Shown: positions 56,914 through 59,459 of the stretch, one piece after another
Position numbering within the stretch: the stretch's first letter is position 1
Layout: each line of letters opens with the position of its first letter
NCBI GenBank assembly: GCA_004214185.1
Contig: SGZG01000004.1
Location: 1 to 59,459, forward strand
From: Flavobacteriales bacterium
GTDB taxonomy: Bacteria; Bacteroidota; Bacteroidia; Flavobacteriales; Flavobacteriaceae
Length of the DNA stretch: 59,459 nt
Direction: 5' to 3'
The notes under the pieces: model-generated
The model's input: the letters and a program-made list of their open reading frames with translations, nothing else
Database searches by the model: none
What the model was told of the DNA's origin: nothing
Translations under genes and position numbers: made by a program

Positions 56914-58690
56914 TAAATCTGCATTTTTTGATACAAACTTATTTAAAAGACTATTGGATTATGTTTTGGTCTATAAAGCTATTTTTGTTTTTGTAGCAAT
57001 TTCTGCAATTTTAATTTCATTATTTACAACTCTAACTCCTTATTTAATCAAAATTGCAGTTGACGATTATTTATCTGTAGGTAAGTATGATGATTTTATA
57101 TTTCTAATATCATTGATGGCAATAAACTTGATCTTAACTGTTGTTTTCATGTTTTTGTTTAGTTATTATGCAAATCTTTTAGGACAAAATGTAATCTATG
57201 ACATAAGAGTTAAGCTTTTTAGGCATATTCTTGATTTTAGAATGAGATATTTTGACAATTCCTCTGTTGGAAGATTAGTTACAAGGGCAGTCAACGACAT
57301 GGAAACAATAGCTAGTATTTTTAGTCAAGGTCTATTCATGATAGTTGCAGATTTGATGCAAATGTTAGTTGTTATTATTGTAATGCTAGTTTTAAGTTGG
57401 AAATTGTCATTAATAATTTTTTTAATTCTTCCATTTATTTTATTAGCAACTAGAAAATTTCAAAAATCAATGAAAATTGCTTTTAACGAAGTCAGATCAG
57501 AGGTTGCAAATCTTAATTCATTTGTTCAAGAAAGATTAACTGGGATGAAAATTGTTCAACTTTTTAACAGACAAAAAATTGAATACGATAATTTTGTAGG
57601 GATCAATAAAAAACACAAAAACGCTTGGTTAAAAACCGTATGGTACAATTCAATTTTTTTTCCAATAGCTGAACTCTCAACATCAATTACAATTGGTTTA
57701 ATAGTATGGTTTGGAGGAATTAGTGCAATTGTGGAAGGTTCTTCAATAACTCTCGGAATAATTTTTTTATTCATTCAATTATCACAAATGCTTTTTAGAC
57801 CATTACGTCAGATTGCTGATAAATTCAACACTTTACAAATGGGTATGGTAGCTGCTAACAGAATTTTTAAAATTATAGATACTGAAAGTAAAATTGTAGA
57901 TAGCGGTAAATATGAAAGTAATTTAATCGACGGAAATATTTCTTTTAAGAATGTAGACTTTTCCTATAACCAAAGTGAGAAAGTTATAAAAAACCTTTCC
58001 TTCGAAATACGAAATGGAGAAAAAATAGCCATCGTTGGATCTACCGGATCTGGAAAAACAACAATTATTAATCTAATTACAAGATTTTATGATGTTCAAA
58101 ATGGAAGTATTTCAATAGGTGGAAACAATATTAAAGATTATCAATTGCAATCACTAAGATCAAAAATCTCATTAGTGCTGCAAGATGTTTTTCTTTTTGC
58201 TGACACGATTTTAAATAATATTACTCTTTTTAATAAAAATATTCCATTTGAACATGTAAAAAATGCTGCAAAAAAAATAGGAATACATGAGTTTATAATG
58301 TCTTTACCTGGCGGATACAATTACAACGTAAAAGAAAGAGGAGTCATGTTGTCACAAGGACAGAGACAATTGATTTCATTTTTGAGAGCTTACATTAAAA
58401 ACCCCTCTATTTTGATATTAGATGAAGCTACTTCAAGTATAGATTCCAATTCTGAGGAATTAATCCAAAACGCAATTTCAAAAATCACTGAAAATAAAAC
58501 TTCAATTATTATTGCTCATCGTCTATCAACAATTCTAAACTCAGACAGAATATTTGTTATGAACGATGGCGAACTTGTTGAATCAGGTTCTCATAAGGAA
58601 CTAGTTAAAAAGAAAGACGGGTATTATAGAAATCTTTACGAAATTCAGTTTAAAAATGAGGAAATCAATCAAGTTGTTTCTCTAACATAG
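56906..58690 (+). CDS. ABC exporter, transmembrane and ATPase domains fused (MsbA-like)
   Basis: 594 aa half-transporter. Six transmembrane helices to about residue 320, then an ATPase domain: Walker A AIVGSTGSGKTTIINL, Q-loop SLVLQDVFLFADT, signature LSQGQRQLISFLRAY, Walker B ILILDEATSSID and H-loop IIAHRLSTI. Works as a dimer; in this family from Bacteroidetes it is often taken to flip lipid A (MsbA) or another hydrophobic compound, but the substrate cannot be assigned. Overlaps truA by 8 bp at the start and cdaA by 26 bp (convergent) at the end. Confidence 0.92.
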   Translation: MNNKSAFFDTNLFKRLLDYVLVYKAIFVFVAISAILISLFTTLTPYLIKIAVDDYLSVGKYDDFIFLISLMAINLILTVVFMFLFSYYANLLGQNVIYDIRVKLFRHILDFRMRYFDNSSVGRLVTRAVNDMETIASIFSQGLFMIVADLMQMLVVIIVMLVLSWKLSLIIFLILPFILLATRKFQKSMKIAFNEVRSEVANLNSFVQERLTGMKIVQLFNRQKIEYDNFVGINKKHKNAWLKTVWYNSIFFPIAELSTSITIGLIVWFGGISAIVEGSSITLGIIFLFIQLSQMLFRPLRQIADKFNTLQMGMVAANRIFKIIDTESKIVDSGKYESNLIDGNISFKNVDFSYNQSEKVIKNLSFEIRNGEKIAIVGSTGSGKTTIINLITRFYDVQNGSISIGGNNIKDYQLQSLRSKISLVLQDVFLFADTILNNITLFNKNIPFEHVKNAAKKIGIHEFIMSLPGGYNYNVKERGVMLSQGQRQLISFLRAYIKNPSILILDEATSSIDSNSEELIQNAISKITENKTSIIIAHRLSTILNSDRIFVMNDGELVESGSHKELVKKKDGYYRNLYEIQFKNEEINQVVSLT

Positions 58691-59456
58691 ATTTTAATGT
58701 GTCAACAGTTTTAAAATTTTTTAATTCTCCATTTTTAACAAAAGAAAGTTTACCGTTTTCTTCAGAAATAACAACTGCAATTGCATCTGTCTTCTCAGTT
58801 ATTCCAATAGCTGCTCGGTGTCGTAAACCGAGCCTTGCATTAATATTTTCATTTTCTGAAACAGGTAATATAATTCTTGACCCAGTTATATAATTTCCTT
58901 CAATAATTACAGCACCGTCATGTAATGGGCTATTTTTAAAAAATATACTTTCAATTATAGGAGCAGAAATAACACAATTTAACTGGTCTCCTGTACTTCT
59001 TACAAAATCTAGGCTATTACTTCTTTCTATTATAAATAATGCACCAGTTTTATTTTTTTTCAAAATTTCACAAGAGGAAACAAATTCATCAATATCCATT
59101 TTGGCTTGTTCTTTTGAAATTTTAAAAAAAAGGTTGAATTTTTTTAAAATATTTTTGTTGTTGGTAATATTTGAAGAGCCTAGTAGAAGAAGAAACTTTC
59201 TAATTTCTTGCTGAAAAACCACAATTAAAGCTATTAAACCAACACTAATGAATCCACCTAAAATATTACTCAATATTGGCATGTTAACAAACTCTGTTAT
59301 TGACCAAATAATGTAAATTATAACAAATCCGAGGAAAATATTTATTGCAGCAGTTCCTTTAACTAGTTTATATGCATAATAAAGCATAATTGCAAACAAT
59401 ATCAAATCTATTGTTGGTATCAAATAATTTTGAGCAATATTTAAGATATCTTCCAT
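58665..59456 (-). CDS. cdaA: Diadenylate cyclase CdaA
   Basis: 263 aa. Three N-terminal transmembrane helices (residues about 13-85), a short linker, then the DisA_N catalytic domain with NSPLHDGAVIIEG (DGA motif) and LGLRHRAAIGITEKTD (RHR motif), both complete. Makes c-di-AMP from two ATP, a second messenger for osmolyte and cell-wall control. No CdaR gene is next to it in view, consistent with Bacteroidetes CdaA acting without the YbbR partner. ATG at 59456; a TAA directly before it may be the stop of an upstream gene outside the window. Confidence 0.94.
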   Translation of the reverse strand: MEDILNIAQNYLIPTIDLILFAIMLYYAYKLVKGTAAINIFLGFVIIYIIWSITEFVNMPILSNILGGFISVGLIALIVVFQQEIRKFLLLLGSSNITNNKNILKKFNLFFKISKEQAKMDIDEFVSSCEILKKNKTGALFIIERSNSLDFVRSTGDQLNCVISAPIIESIFFKNSPLHDGAVIIEGNYITGSRIILPVSENENINARLGLRHRAAIGITEKTDAIAVVISEENGKLSFVKNGELKNFKTVDTLKSMLEKQLD

Positions 59457-59459
59457 TTA

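Overview
The window is a compact, strongly AT-rich chromosome segment from a marine member of the Bacteroidota, most likely a streamlined, proteorhodopsin-bearing flavobacterium. Evidence: a fused SecDF, Rho with a long Asn/Lys-rich insert, a tmRNA tag peptide GENKYALAA, the OmpP1/FadL and DUF4293 families, several TAnnTTTG-type promoter boxes instead of E. coli-like -35/-10 boxes, and a proteorhodopsin/blh/crtY cluster. Assignments rest on reading motifs and gene order; no database search was possible.

Layout. 1-1926: the N-terminus of dapD leaving the left edge on the minus strand, then ruvX-def-mazG with overlapping ends. 1929-16186: a long minus-strand series (rRNA/tRNA methyltransferase, M48 peptidase, RelA/SpoT, Fur, PurA, an OstA/LptA-like protein, a class III aminotransferase, a TPR protein, two tandem DUF368 undecaprenyl-phosphate translocase-like proteins, AroE, a DUF349 protein), probably transcribed in a few polycistrons. 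16270-24409: ornithine aminotransferase and a cysteine desulfurase, a convergent M23 peptidase, then coiled-coil protein-zapA-structured RNA (6S-like)-rny-sulfatase.

24406-34690 is the accessory part. A TetR gene faces a four-gene unit (DUF2892 membrane protein, NTF2-like secreted protein, VWA protein, MoxR/Mg-chelatase-like AAA+ ATPase) across a 312-bp gap holding a perfect 8-2-8 palindrome and a larger nested hairpin. Then come beta-carotene cleavage enzyme Blh and proteorhodopsin (divergent), and a tightly coupled string crtY-M28 peptidase-Kazal lipoprotein-64-aa protein. Blh and CrtY make retinal from lycopene via beta-carotene, the chromophore for the green-tuned proton pump; earlier carotenoid genes are not in the window.

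34721-59459 is mostly housekeeping: tmRNA, kdsA, typA, ftsE, asnB, gyrB, mdh, secDF, lgt-yidD-cysS, an outer-membrane protein with a Tyr/Ser-rich lipoprotein, proS, tRNA-Glu, rpsT, rho, a DUF4293 protein, a YfcE-like phosphodiesterase, truA, an MsbA-like exporter and the c-di-AMP synthase cdaA. Convergent genes usually abut or overlap at their stop codons, only four clear intrinsic terminators are visible, and non-ATG starts (often TTG) are common. No IS elements, prophage, CRISPR arrays or rRNA genes were seen.
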